The translations under genes and the position numbers were made by a program. The notes under the pieces were generated by a model. It did not search any database. It was not told the DNA's origin and was given only the letters and a program-made list of their open reading frames with translations. 64,000 nucleotides of DNA from Nematostella vectensis (taxonomy: Eukaryota; Cnidaria; Anthozoa; Actiniaria; Edwardsiidae): the NCBI RefSeq assembly GCF_932526225.1, contig NC_064046.1, positions 7,859,219-7,923,218 on the forward strand. The letters run 5' to 3'. This document shows, piece by piece, positions 22,655 to 37,900 of this stretch. Every line of letters starts with the position of its first letter. Positions within the stretch are counted from its first letter, which is position 1.

Positions 22655-22905
22655 CTGATAATGATTCTACGTCACAAATCACGTGCATCATCGCTGCACC
22701 ACATTGACACCTACATGACACGAGATATGAATATTTTTGTTCTTAATTAAATCGTACTAGTTTTCCTTTAGTGACGTCATCCTTGACGTCAAGCAACACG
22801 TGACCATATTTTTGCAACCCCTTGAAATCGGAATATTTTTGCTTTTAGTGACGCCATCGATGACAACATAAGTCACGTGACAACAGTTTTGCACTTCAAG
22901 AAAAG
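22655..22905. promoter_or_regulatory. Duplicated block with CRE-like and E-box sites
   Basis: Two clearly related units (about 22,728-22,826 and 22,830-22,905), each with ATATTTTTG, TTTAGTGACG and CACGTGAC, and a weaker third upstream (TACGTCACAAATCACGTGCA near 22,661). Words include TGACGTCA (22,772), the palindrome CTTGACGTCAAG (22,782) and GTCACGTGAC (22,872). A regulatory role is inference from motif clustering only. Confidence 0.35.
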
Positions 22906-23294
22906 CAACTGTATTTGACAAAAGTCCTTGAGCAAAATTTATGTTAAAAAATGATATTAAAAACCAATAAAAAGTCAACAAAAGTAAGCGCGCTAGAGGC
23001 ACAGTTATTTTCATGTTCAAGTTTTTACGAAACGTATGTTCAACTTAGCATCATAATAAGGAATTATCATTACATAAAAGCATTGAAATTGCTTGCGCTG
23101 CCTTTTACATCTGCATCAATCTGCGTGATGGACGTTAAATCTGTTTGACAGCGAAGCTTAAAATATTTTATAGTAAATCAGCCGTGGATTTTCAACGGGA
23201 AAATACTGAGATCCATATACGGCAGCAGAACAAACTCTCCAATCACAATCACACAGAAAAAATAGATGGTTTAAGTTTTATTTTCCCAGGATGG
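22906..23294. other. Flank between regulatory-like block and satellite, no feature recognised
   Basis: A/T-rich unique-looking sequence with no gene. It ends abruptly at CCCAGGATGG where the satellite begins. Confidence 0.6.
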
Positions 23295-26200
23295 GACGAT
23301 AGAGTCGGAAAAATGATGTGACGATGGAGTCGGTATAATGATGTGATGATGGAGTCGGTATAATGATGTGACGATGGAGTTTGTATAATGATGTGACAAT
23401 GGAGTTGGTATAATGATGTGACGATGGAGTTGGTATAATGATGTGACGATGGAGTTGGTATAATGATGTGATGATGGAGTCGGTATAATGATGTGATGAT
23501 GGAGTCGGTATAATGATGTGACGATGGAGTTGGGATAATGATGTGACGATGGAGTTGGTATAATGATGTGACGATGGAGTTGGTATAATGATGTGACGAT
23601 GGAGTTGGTATAATGATGTGATAATGGAGATGGTAAATGATGTGATAATGGAGTTGGTATAATAATGTGATGATGGAGTTGGTATAATAATGTGATGATG
23701 GAGTCGGTATAATGATGTGGCGATTGAGTTGGTATAATGATGTGATGATGGAGTTGGCATAATGATGTGATGATGGAGTTGGTATAATGATGTGACAATG
23801 GAGTTGGTAAATGATGTGATAATGGAGTTGGTATAATGGTGTGACGATGGAGTTGGTATAATGATGTGATGATGGAGTCGGTATAATGATGTGACGATGG
23901 AGTCGGTATAATGATGTGACGATGGAGTCGGTATAATTATGTGATCATGGAGTTGGTATAATGATGTGACGATGGAGTCGGCATAATGATGTGACGATGG
24001 AGTTGGTATAATGATGTGGATGATGGAGTCGGTATAATGATGTGACAATTGAGTCGGCATAATGATGTGACGATGGAGTTGGTATAATGATGTGATGATG
24101 GAGTCGGTATAATGATGTGATGATGGAGTCGGTATAATGATGTGACGATGGAGTTGGTATAATGATGTGACAATGGAGTTGGTAAATGATGTGATAATGG
24201 AGTCGGTATAATGGTGTGACGATGGAGTTGGTATAATGATGTGACAATGGAGTCGGTATAATTATGTGACGATGGAGTCGGTATAATGATGTGATGATGG
24301 AGTTGGTATAATTATGTGATAATGGAGATGGTAAATGATGTGATAATGGAGTCGGTATAATGGTGTGATGATGGAGTCGGTATAATGATGTGACGATAGA
24401 GTTGGTATAATTATGTGATCATGGAGTTGGTATAATGATGTGATGATGGACTAGGTATAATGATGTGATGATGGAGTCGGTATAATGATGTGATGATGGA
24501 GTTGGTGTAATGATGTGATGATGGAGTTGGTGTAATGATGTGACGATGGAGTCGGTATAATGATGTGATGATGGAGTCGGCATAATAATGTGATGATGGA
24601 CTTGGTATAATGATGTGACGATGGAGTTGGTATAATGATGTGACGATGGAGTCGGCATAATAATGTGATGATGGAGTTGGTATAATGATGTGATGATGGA
24701 GTCGGTATAATGATGTGATGATGGAGTCGGTATAATGATGTGACGATGGAGTTGGTATAATGATGTGACGATGGAGTCGGTATAATGATGTGACGATGGA
24801 CTTGGTATAATGATGTGACGATGGAGTTGGTATAATGATTTGATGATGGAGTTGGTATAATGATGTGATGATGGAGTTGGTGTAATGATGTGATGATGGA
24901 GTTGGTGTAATTATGTGACGATGGAGTTGGTATAATGATGTGATGATGGAGTCGGTATAATGATGTGACGATGGAGTTGGTATAATGATGTGACTATGGA
25001 GTTGGTATAATGATGTGACGGTGGAGTTGGTATAATGATGTGATGATGGAGTTGGTATAATGATGTGACGATGGAGTCGGTATAATGATGTGACGATGGA
25101 GTTGGTATAATGATGTGATGATGGAGTCGGTATAATTATGTGATCATGGAGTCGGTATAATAATGTGATAATGGAGTTGGCATAATGATGTGACGATGGA
25201 GTCGGTATAATGATGTGATGATGGAGTTGGTGTAATGATGTGATGATGGAGTTGGTGTAATGATGTGACGATGGAGTCGGTATAATGATGTGACGATGGA
25301 GTCGGTATAATGATGTGACGATGGAGTTGGTATAATGATGTGACGATGGAGTCGGCATAATGATGTGATGATGGAGTTGGTATAATGATGTGATGATGGA
25401 GTCGGTATAATGATGTGATGATGGAGTCGGTATAATAATGTAATGATGGAGTCGGTATAATGATGTGATGATGGAGTCGGTATAATGATGTGACGATGGA
25501 GTCGGTATAATGATGTGACGATGGAGTCGGTATAATGATGTGACGATGGAGTCGGTATAATGATGTGGCGATGGAGTTGGTATAATGATGTGATGATGGA
25601 GTTGGCATAATGATGTGATGATGGAGTTGGTATAATGATGTGACAATGGAGTTGGTAAATGATGTGATAATGGAGTTGGTATAATGGTGTGACGATGGAG
25701 TTGGTATAATTATGTGATGATGGAGTCGGTATAATGATGTGACGATGGAGTCGGTATAATGATGTGACGATGGAGTCGGTATAATGATGTGACGATGGAG
25801 TTGGTATAATGATGTGACGATGGAGTCGGCATAATGATGTGATGATGGAGTTGGTATAATGATGTGATGATGGAGTCGGTATAATGATGTGATGATGGAG
25901 TCGGTATAATAATGTAATGATGGAGTCGGTATAATGATGTGATGATGGAGTCGGTATAATGATGTGACGATGGAGTCGGTATAATGATGTGACGATGGAG
26001 TCGGTATAATGATGTGACGATGGAGTCGGTATAATGATGTGACGATGGAGTTGGTATAATGATGTGACAATGGAGTTGGTAAATGATGTGATAATGGAGT
26101 TGGTATAATGGTGTGACGATGGAGTTGGTATAATGATGTGACAATGGAGTCGGTATAATTATGTGACGATGGAGTCGGTATAATGATGTGATGATGGAGT

Positions 26201-26586
26201 TGGTATAATGATGTGATAATGGAGATGGTAAATGATGTGACAATGGAGTCGGTATAATTATGTGACGATGGAGTCGGTATAATGATGTGATGATGGAGTT
26301 GGTATAATGATGTGACGATGGAGTCGGTATAATGATGTGATGATGGAGTTGGTATAATGATGTGACGATGGAGTCGGTATAATGATGTGATGATGGAGTC
26401 GGTATAATGATGTGATGATGGAGTCGGTATAATGATGTGACGATGGAGTTGGTATAATGATGTGATGATGGAGTCGGTATAATTATGTGATCATGGAGTC
26501 GGTATAATAATGTGATGATGGAGTTGGCATAATGATGTGACGATGGAGTCGGTATAATGATGTGATGATGGAGTCGGTATAATTAT

Positions 26587-28534
26587 GTGATCATGGAGTT
26601 GGTATAATGATGTGATGATGGACTAGGTATAATGATGTGATGATGGAGTCGGTATAATGATGTGATGATGGAGTTGGTGTAATGATGTGATGATGGAGTT
26701 GGTGTAATGATGTGACGATGGAGTCGGTATAATGATGTGATGATGGAGTCGGCATAATAATGTGATGATGGACTTGGTATAATGATGTGACGATGGAGTT
26801 GGTATAATGATGTGACGATGGAGTCGGCATAATAATGTGATGATGGAGTTGGTATAATGATGTGATGATGGAGTCGGTATAATGATGTGATGATGGAGTC
26901 GGTATAATGATGTGACGATGGAGTCGGTATAATGATGTGACGATGGAGTTGGTATAATGATGTGATAATGGAGTCGGTATAATGATGTGACGATAGAGTT
27001 GGTATAATGATGTGATGATTGAGTTGGTATATTGATGTGATGATGGAGTCGGTATAATGATGTGACGATGGAGTTGGTATAATTATGTGATCATGGAGTT
27101 GGTATAATGATGTGACGATGGAGTCGGCATAATGATGTGACGATGGAGTTGGTATAATGATGTGGATGATGGAGTCGGTATAATGATGTGACAATGGAGT
27201 CGGCATAATGATGTGACGATGGAGTTGGTATAATGATGTGATGATGGAGTCGGTATAATGATGTGATGATGGAGTCGGTATAATGATGTGACGATGGAGT
27301 TGGTATAATGATGTGACAATGGAGTTGGTAAATGATGTGATAATGGAGTTGGTGTAATGGTGTGACGATGGAGTTGGTATAATGATGTGACAATGGAGTC
27401 GGTATAATTATGTGACGATGGAGTCGGTATAATGATGTGATGATGGAGTTGGTATAATGATGTGATAATGGAGATGGTAAATGATGTGATAATGGAGTCG
27501 GTATAATGGTGTGATGATGGAGTCGGTATAATGATGTGACGATAGAGTTGGTATAATTATGTGATCATGGAGTTGGTATAATGATGTGATGATGGACTAG
27601 GTATAATGATGTGATGATGGAGTCGGTATAATGATGTGATGATGGAGTTGGTGTAATGATGTGATGATGGAGTTGGTGTAATGATGTGACGATGGAGTCG
27701 GTATAATGATGTGATGATGGAGTCGGCATAATAATGTGATGATGGACTTGGTATAATGATGTGACGATGGAGTTGGTATAATGATGTGACGATGGAGTCG
27801 GCATAATAATGTGATGATGGAGTTGGTATAATGATGTGATGATGGAGTCGGTATAATGATGTGATGATGGAGTCGGTATAATGATGTGACGATGGAGTCG
27901 GTATAATGATGTGACGATGGAGTTGGTATAATGATGTGATAATGGAGTCGGTATAATGATGTGACGATAGAGTTGGTATAATGATGTGATGATTGAGTTG
28001 GTATATTGATGTGATGATGGAGTCGGTATAATGATGTGACGATGGAGTTGGTATAATTATGTGATCATGGAGTTGGTATAATGATGTGACGATGGAGTCG
28101 GCATAATGATGTGACGATGGAGTTGGTATAATGATGTGGATGATGGAGTCGGTATAATGATGTGACAATGGAGTCGGCATAATGATGTGACGATGGAGTT
28201 GGTATAATGATGTGATGATGGAGTCGGTATAATGATGTGATGATGGAGTCGGTATAATGATGTGACGATGGAGTTGGTATAATGATGTGACAATGGAGTT
28301 GGTAAATGATGTGATAATGGAGTTGGTGTAATGGTGTGACGATGGAGTTGGTATAATGATGTGACAATGGAGTCGGTATAATTATGTGACGATGGAGTCG
28401 GTATAATGATGTGATGATGGAGTTGGTATAATGATGTGATAATGGAGATGGTAAATGATGTGATAATGGAGTCGGTATAATGGTGTGATGATGGAGTCGG
28501 TATAATGATGTGACGATAGAGTTGGTATAATTAT
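26587..28534. repeat. Two consecutive 974-bp higher-order units
   Basis: The landmark GTGATCATGGAGTTGG followed by a GGACTAGG monomer occurs at 26,587, 27,561 and 28,535, exactly 974 bp apart (39 monomers, net one base short). Every odd monomer between the landmarks recurs in the same order, including GATTGAGTTGGTATATTG and the 26-bp copy. Two essentially identical units stand side by side. Confidence 0.92.
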
Positions 28535-31500
28535 GTGATCATGGAGTTGGTATAATGATGTGATGATGGACTAGGTATAATGATGTGATGATGGAGTCGG
28601 TATAATGATGTGATGATGGAGTTGGTGTAATGATGTGATGATGGAGTTGGTGTAATGATGTGACGATGGAGTCGGTATAATGATGTGATGATGGAGTCGG
28701 CATAATAATGTGATGATGGACTTGGTATAATGATGTGACGATGGAGTTGGTATAATGATGTGACGATGGAGTCGGCATAATAATGTGATGATGGAGTTGG
28801 TATAATGATGTGATGATGGAGTCGGTATAATGATGTGATGATGGAGTCGGTATAATGATGTGACGATGGAGTTGGTATAATGATGTGACGATGGAGTCGG
28901 TATAATGATGTGACGATGGACTTGGTATAATGATGTGACGATGGAGTTGGTATAATGATTTGATGATGGAGTTGGTATAATGATGTGATGATGGAGTTGG
29001 TGTAATGATGTGATGATGGAGTTGGTGTAATTATGTGACGATGGAGTTGGTATAATGATGTGATGATGGAGTCGGTATAATGATGTGACGATGGAGTTGG
29101 TATAATGATGTGACTATGGAGTTGGTATAATGATGTGACGGTGGAGTTGGTATAATGATGTGATGATGGAGTTGGTATAATGATGTGACGATGGAGTCGG
29201 TATAATGATGTGACGATGGAGTTGGTATAATGATGTGATGATGGAGTCGGTATAATTATGTGATCATGGAGTCGGTATAATAATGTGATAATGGAGTTGG
29301 CATAATGATGTGACGATGGAGTCGGTATAATGATGTGATGATGGAGTTGGTGTAATGATGTGATGATGGAGTTGGTGTAATGATGTGACGATGGAGTCGG
29401 TATAATGATGTGACGATGGAGTCGGTATAATGATGTGACGATGGAGTTGGTATAATGATGTGACGATGGAGTCGGCATAATGATGTGATGATGGAGTTGG
29501 TATAATGATGTGATGATGGAGTCGGTATAATGATGTGATGATGGAGTCGGTATAATAATGTAATGATGGAGTCGGTATAATGATGTGATGATGGAGTCGG
29601 TATAATGATGTGACGATGGAGTCGGTATAATGATGTGACGATGGAGTCGGTATAATGATGTGACGATGGAGTCGGTATAATGATGTGACGATGGAGTTTG
29701 TATAATGATGTGACAATGGAGTTGGTATAATGATGTGATGATGGAGTTGGTGTAATGATGTGACGATGGAGTCGGTATAATGATGTGATGATGGAGTCGG
29801 CATAATAATGTGATGATGGACTTGGTATAATGATGTGATGATGGAGTTGGTATAATGATGTGACGATGGAGTCGGTATAATGATGTGATGATGGAGTCGG
29901 TATAATGATGTGATGATGGAGTCGGTATAATGATGTGACGATGGAGTTGGTATAATGATGTGATGATGGAGTCGGTATAATTATGTGATCATGGAGTCGG
30001 TATAATAATGTGATAATGGAGTTGGCATAATGATGTGACGATGGAGTTGGTATAATGATGTGATGATGGAGTCGGCATAATGATGTGATGATGGAGTTGG
30101 TATAATGATGTGATGATGGAGTCGGTATAATGATGTGATGATGGAGTCGGTATAATGATGTGACGATGGAGTCGGTATAATGATGTGACGATGGAGTCGG
30201 TATAATGATGTGACGATGGAGTCGGTATAATGATGTGACCATGGAGTTGGTATAATGATGTGACAATGGAGTTGGTAAATGATGTGATAATAGAGTTGGT
30301 ATAATGGTGTGACGATGGAGTTGGTATAATGATGTGACAATGGAGTCGGCATAATGATGTGACGATGGAGTTGGTATAATGATGTGATGATGGAGTCGGT
30401 ATAATGATGTGATGATGGACTTGGTATAATGATGTGACGATGGAGTTGGTATAATTATGTGATGATGGAGTCGGTATAATTATGTGATCATGGAGTCGGT
30501 ATAATAATGTGATAATGGAGTTGGCATAATGATGTGACGATGGAGTTGGTATAATGATGTGATGATGGAGTCGGCATAATGATGTGATGATGGAGTTGGT
30601 ATAATGATGTGATGATGGAGTCGGTATAATGATGTGATGATGGAGTCGGTATAATGATGTGACGATGGAGTCGGTATAATGATGTGACGATGGAGTCGGT
30701 ATAATGATGTGACGATGGAGTCGGTATAATGATGTGACCATGGAGTTGGTATAATGATGTGACAATGGAGTTGGTAAATGATGTGATAATAGAGTTGGTA
30801 TAATGGTGTGACGATGGAGTTGGTATAATGATGTGACAATGGAGTCGGCATAATGATGTGACGATGGAGTTGGTATAATGATGTGATGATGGAGTCGGTA
30901 TAATGATGTGATGATGGACTTGGTATAATGATGTGACGATGGAGTTGGTATAATTATGTGATCATGGAGTTGGTATAATGATGTGACGATGGAGTCGGTA
31001 TAATGATGTGATGATGTAGTCGGCATAATGATGTGACGATGGAGTCGGTATAATGATGTGACGATGGAGTTGGTATAATGATGTGATGATGGAGTCGGTA
31101 TAATGATGTGATGATGGAGTTGGTGTAATGATGTGACGATGGAGTCGGTATAATGATGTGATGATGGAGTCGGTATAATGATGTGACGATGGAGTCGGTA
31201 TAATGATGTGATGATGGAGTCGGTATAATGATGTGATGATGGAGTTGGTATAATGATGTGACGATGGAGTCGGTATAATGATGTGATAATGGAGTCGGTA
31301 TAATGATGTGATGATGGAGTCGGTATAATAATGTGACGATGGAGTTGGTATAATAATGTGATGATGGAGTCGGTATAATGATGTGGCGATGGAGTTGGTA
31401 TAATGATGTGACAATGGAGTTGGTAAATGATGTGATAATAGAGTTGGTATAATGGTGTGACGATGGAGTTGGTATAATGATGTGACAATGGAGTCGGCAT

Positions 31501-34500
31501 AATGATGTGACGATGGAGTTGGTATAATGATGTGATGATGGAGTCGGTATAATGATGTGATGATGGACTTGGTATAATGATGTGACGATGGAGTTGGTAT
31601 AATTATGTGATCATGGAGTTGGTATAATGATGTGACGATGGAGTTGGTATAATGATGTGACGATGGAGTCGGCATAATAATGTGATGATGGAGTTGGTAT
31701 AATGATGTGATGATGGAGTCGGTATAATGATGTGATGATGGAGTCGGTATAATGATGTGACAATGGAGTTGGTATAATGATGTGACGATGGACTTGGTAT
31801 AATGATGTGACGATGGAGTTGGTATAATGATTTGATGATGGAGTTGGTATAATGATGTGACGATGGAGTTGGTATAATGATGTGACGATGGAGTCGGCAT
31901 AATAATGTGATGATGGAGTTGGTATAATGATGTGATGATGGAGTCGGTATAATGATGTGATGATGGAGTCGGTATAATGATGTGACAATGGAGTTGGTAT
32001 AATGATGTGACGATGGACTTGGTATAATGATGTGACGATGGAGTTGGTATAATGATTTGATGATGGAGTTGGTATAATGATGTGATGATGGAGTTGGTGT
32101 AATGATGTGATGATGGAGTTGGTGTAATGATGTGACGATGGAGTCGGTATAATGATGTGATGATGGAGTCGGTATAATGATTTGATGATGGAGTCGGTAT
32201 AATGATGTGATGATGGAGTCGGTATAATGATGTGACGATGGAGTCGGTATAATGATGTGACGATGGAGTTGGTATAATGATGTGATAATGGAGTCGGTAT
32301 AATGATGTGACGATAGAGTTGGTATAATGATGTGATGATTGAGTTGGTATATTGATGTGATGATGGAGTCGGTATAATGATGTGACGATGGAGTTGGTAT
32401 AATTATGTGATCATGGAGTTGGTATAATGATGTGACGATGGAGTCGGCATAATGATGTGACGATGGAGTTGGTATAATGATGTGGATGATGGAGTCGGTA
32501 TAATGATGTGACAATGGAGTCGGCATAATGATGTGACGATGGAGTTGGTATAATGATGTGATGATGGAGTCGGTATAATGATGTGATGATGGAGTCGGTA
32601 TAATGATGTGACGATGGAGTTGGTATAATGATGTGACAATGGAGTTGGTAAATGATGTGATAATGGAGTTGGTGTAATGGTGTGACGATGGAGTTGGTAT
32701 AATGATGTGACAATGGAGTCGGTATAATTATGTGACGATGGAGTCGGTATAATGATGTGATGATGGAGTTGGTATAATGATGTGATAATGGAGATGGTAA
32801 ATGATGTGATAATGGAGTCGGTATAATGGTGTGATGATGGAGTCGGTATAATGATGTGACGATAGAGTTGGTATAATGATGTGACGATGGAGTCGGTATA
32901 ATGATGTGATGATGGAGTTGGTATAATGATGTGACGATGGAGTCGGTATAATGATGTGACGATGGAGTCGGTATAATGATGTGACGATGGAGTCGGTATA
33001 ATGATGTGACGATGGAGTCGGTATAATGATGTGACGATGGAGTTGGTATAATGATGTGACAATGGAGTTGGTAAATGATGTGATAATGGAGTTGGTATAA
33101 TGGTGTGACGATGGAGTTGGTATAATGATGTGACAATGGAGTCGGTATAATTATGTGACGATGGAGTCGGTATAATGATGTGATGATGGAGTTGGTATAA
33201 TGATGTGATAATGGAGATGGTAAATGATGTGATAATGGAGTCGGTATAATGGTGTGATGATGGAGTCGGTATAATGATGTGACGATAGAGTTGGTATAAT
33301 GATGTGACGATGGAGTCGGTATAATGATGTGATGATGGAGTTGGTATAATGATGTGACGATGGAGTCGGTATAATGATGTGATGATGGAGTCGGTATAAT
33401 GATGTGATGATGGAGTCGGTATAATGATGTGACGATGGAGTTGGTATAATGATGTGATGATGGAGTCGGTATAATTATGTGATCATGGAGTCGGTATAAT
33501 AATGTGATAATGGAGTTGGCATAATGATGTGACGATGGAGTCGGTATAATGATGTGATGATGGAGTCGGTATAATTATGTGATCATGGAGTTGGTATAAT
33601 GATGTGATGATGGACTAGGTATAATGATGTGATGATGGAGTCGGTATAATGATGTGATGATGGAGTTGGTGTAATGATGTGATGATGGAGTTGGTGTAAT
33701 GATGTGACGATGGAGTCGGTATAATGATGTGATGATGGAGTCGGCATAATAATGTGATGATGGACTTGGTATAATGATGTGACGATGGAGTTGGTATAAT
33801 GATGTGACGATGGAGTCGGCATAATAATGTGATGATGGAGTTGGTATAATGATGTGATGATGGAGTCGGTATAATGATGTGATGATGGAGTCGGTATAAT
33901 GATGTGACGATGGAGTCGGTATAATGATGTGACGATGGAGTTGGTATAATGATGTGATAATGGAGTCGGTATAATGATGTGACGATAGAGTTGGTATAAT
34001 GATGTGATGATTGAGTTGGTATATTGATGTGATGATGGAGTCGGTATAATGATGTGACGATGGAGTTGGTATAATTATGTGATCATGGAGTTGGTATAAT
34101 GATGTGACGATGGAGTCGGCATAATGATGTGACGATGGAGTTGGTATAATGATGTGGATGATGGAGTCGGTATAATGATGTGACAATGGAGTCGGCATAA
34201 TGATGTGACGATGGAGTTGGTATAATGATGTGACGATGGAGTCGGTATAATGATGTGATGATGGAGTCGGTATAATGATGTGACGATGGAGTTGGTATAA
34301 TGATGTGACAATGGAGTTGGTAAATGATGTGATAATGGAGTTGGTGTAATGGTGTGACGATGGAGTTGGTATAATGATGTGACAATGGAGTCGGTATAAT
34401 TATGTGACGATGGAGTCGGTATAATGATGTGATGATGGAGTTGGTATAATGATGTGATAATGGAGATGGTAAATGATGTGATAATGGAGTCGGTATAATG

Positions 34501-37500
34501 GTGTGATGATGGAGTCGGTATAATGATGTGACGATAGAGTTGGTATAATTATGTGATCATGGAGTTGGTATAATGATGTGATGATGGACTAGGTATAATG
34601 ATGTGATGATGGAGTCGGTATAATGATGTGATGATGGAGTTGGTGTAATGATGTGATGATGGAGTTGGTGTAATGATGTGACGATGGAGTCGGTATAATG
34701 ATGTGATGATGGAGTCGGCATAATAATGTGATGATGGACTTGGTATAATGATGTGACGATGGAGTTGGTATAATGATGTGACGATGGAGTCGGCATAATA
34801 ATGTGATGATGGAGTTGGTATAATGATGTGATGATGGAGTCGGTATAATGATGTGATGATGGAGTCGGTATAATGATGTGACGATGGAGTTGGTATAATG
34901 ATGTGACGATGGAGTCGGTATAATGATGTGACGATGGACTTGGTATAATGATGTGACGATGGAGTTGGTATAATGATTTGATGATGGAGTTGGTATAATG
35001 ATGTGATGATGGAGTTGGTGTAATGATGTGATGATGGAGTTGGTGTAATTATGTGACGATGGAGTTGGTATAATGATGTGATGATGGAGTCGGTATAATG
35101 ATGTGACGATGGAGTTGGTATAATGATGTGACTATGGAGTTGGTATAATGATGTGACGGTGGAGTTGGTATAATGATGTGATGATGGAGTTGGTATAATG
35201 ATGTGACGATGGAGTCGGTATAATGATGTGACGATGGAGTTGGTATAATGATGTGATGATGGAGTCGGTATAATTATGTGATCATGGAGTCGGTATAATA
35301 ATGTGATAATGGAGTTGGCATAATGATGTGACGATGGAGTCGGTATAATGATGTGATGATGGAGTTGGTGTAATGATGTGATGATGGAGTTGGTGTAATG
35401 ATGTGACGATGGAGTCGGTATAATGATGTGACGATGGAGTCGGTATAATGATGTGACGATGGAGTTGGTATAATGATGTGACGATGGAGTCGGCATAATG
35501 ATGTGATGATGGAGTTGGTATAATGATGTGATGATGGAGTCGGTATAATGATGTGATGATGGAGTCGGTATAATAATGTAATGATGGAGTCGGTATAATG
35601 ATGTGATGATGGAGTCGGTATAATGATGTGACGATGGAGTCGGTATAATGATGTGACGATGGAGTCGGTATAATGATGTGACGATGGAGTCGGTATAATG
35701 ATGTGACGATGGAGTTTGTATAATGATGTGACAATGGAGTTGGTAAATGATGTGATAATGGAGTTGGTGTAATGGTGTGACGATGGAGTTGGTATAATGA
35801 TGTGACAATGGAGTCGGTATAATTATGTGACGATGGAGTCGGTATAATGATGTGATGATGGAGTTGGTATAATGATGTGATAATGGAGATGGTAAATGAT
35901 GTGATAATGGAGTCGGTATAATGGTGTGATGATGGAGTCGGTATAATGATGTGACGATAGAGTTGGTATAATTATGTGATCATGGAGTTGGTATAATGAT
36001 GTGATGATGGACTAGGTATAATGATGTGATGATGGAGTCGGTATAATGATGTGATGATGGAGTTGGTGTAATGATGTGATGATGGAGTTGGTGTAATGAT
36101 GTGACGATGGAGTCGGTATAATGATGTGATGATGGAGTCGGCATAATAATGTGATGATGGACTTGGTATAATGATGTGACGATGGAGTTGGTATAATGAT
36201 GTGACGATGGAGTCGGCATAATAATGTGATGATGGAGTTGGTATAATGATGTGATGATGGAGTCGGTATAATGATGTGATGATGGAGTCGGTATAATGAT
36301 GTGACGATGGAGTTGGTATAATGATGTGACGATGGAGTCGGTATAATGATGTGACGATGGACTTGGTATAATGATGTGACGATGGAGTTGGTATAATGAT
36401 TTGATGATGGAGTTGGTATAATGATGTGATGATGGAGTTGGTGTAATGATGTGATGATGGAGTTGGTGTAATTATGTGACGATGGAGTTGGTATAATGAT
36501 GTGATGATGGAGTCGGTATAATGATGTGACGATGGAGTTGGTATAATGATGTGACTATGGAGTTGGTATAATGATGTGACGGTGGAGTTGGTATAATGAT
36601 GTGATGATGGAGTTGGTATAATGATGTGACGATGGAGTCGGTATAATGATGTGACGATGGAGTTGGTATAATGATGTGATGATGGAGTCGGTATAATTAT
36701 GTGATCATGGAGTCGGTATAATAATGTGATAATGGAGTTGGCATAATGATGTGACGATGGAGTCGGTATAATGATGTGATGATGGAGTTGGTGTAATGAT
36801 GTGATGATGGAGTTGGTGTAATGATGTGACGATGGAGTCGGTATAATGATGTGACGATGGAGTCGGTATAATGATGTGACGATGGAGTTGGTATAATGAT
36901 GTGACGATGGAGTCGGCATAATGATGTGATGATGGAGTTGGTATAATGATGTGATGATGGAGTCGGTATAATGATGTGATGATGGAGTCGGTATAATAAT
37001 GTAATGATGGAGTCGGTATAATGATGTGATGATGGAGTCGGTATAATGATGTGACGATGGAGTCGGTATAATGATATGACGATGGAGTCGGTATAATGAT
37101 GTGACGATGGAGTCGGTATAATGATGTGACGATGGAGTTTGTATAATGATGTGACAATGGAGTTGGTATAATGATGTGATGATGGAGTTGGTGTAATGAT
37201 GTGACGATGGAGTCGGTATAATGATGTGATGATGGAGTCGGCATAATAATGTAATGATGGACTTGGTATAATGATGTGATGATGGAGTTGGTATAATGAT
37301 GTGACGATGGAGTCGGTATAATGATGTGATGATGGAGTCGGTATAATGATGTGATGATGGAGTCGGTATAATGATGTGACGATGGAGTTGGTATAATGAT
37401 GTGATGATGGAGTCGGTATAATTATGTGATCATGGAGTCGGTATAATAATGTGATAATGGAGTTGGCATAATGATGTGACGATGGAGTTGGTATAATGAT

Positions 37501-37900
37501 GTGATGATGGAGTCGGCATAATGATGTGATGATGGAGTTGGTATAATGATGTGATGATGGAGTCGGTATAATGATGTGATGATGGAGTCGGTATAATGAT
37601 GTGACGATGGAGTCGGTATAATGATGTGACGATGGAGTCGGTATAATGATGTGACGATGGAGTCGGTATAATGATGTGACCATGGAGTTGGTATAATGAT
37701 GTGACAATGGAGTTGGTAAATGATGTGATAATAGAGTTGGTATAATGGTGTGACGATGGAGTTGGTATAATGATGTGACAATGGAGTCGGCATAATGATG
37801 TGACGATGGAGTTGGTATAATGATGTGATGATGGAGTCGGTATAATGATGTGATGATGGACTTGGTATAATGATGTGACGATGGAGTTGGTATAATTATG
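28535..37900. repeat. Segment pair repeated at 7,441-bp offset
   Basis: Landmarks at 28,535 and 35,976 start stretches that run in parallel for about 1.9 kb at an offset of 7,441 bp, including the 1,423-bp-type unit and the block with TGACTATGG and TGACGGTGG monomers (29,114/36,555 and 29,139/36,580). Confidence 0.8.
33579..34552. repeat. 974-bp higher-order unit, another copy
   Basis: The same landmark at 33,579 and 34,553 encloses 974 bp matching the 26,587-28,534 units, with few differences (for example a C for T near 34,229). The next landmark follows after 1,423 bp (35,976), a longer variant unit. Confidence 0.9.
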
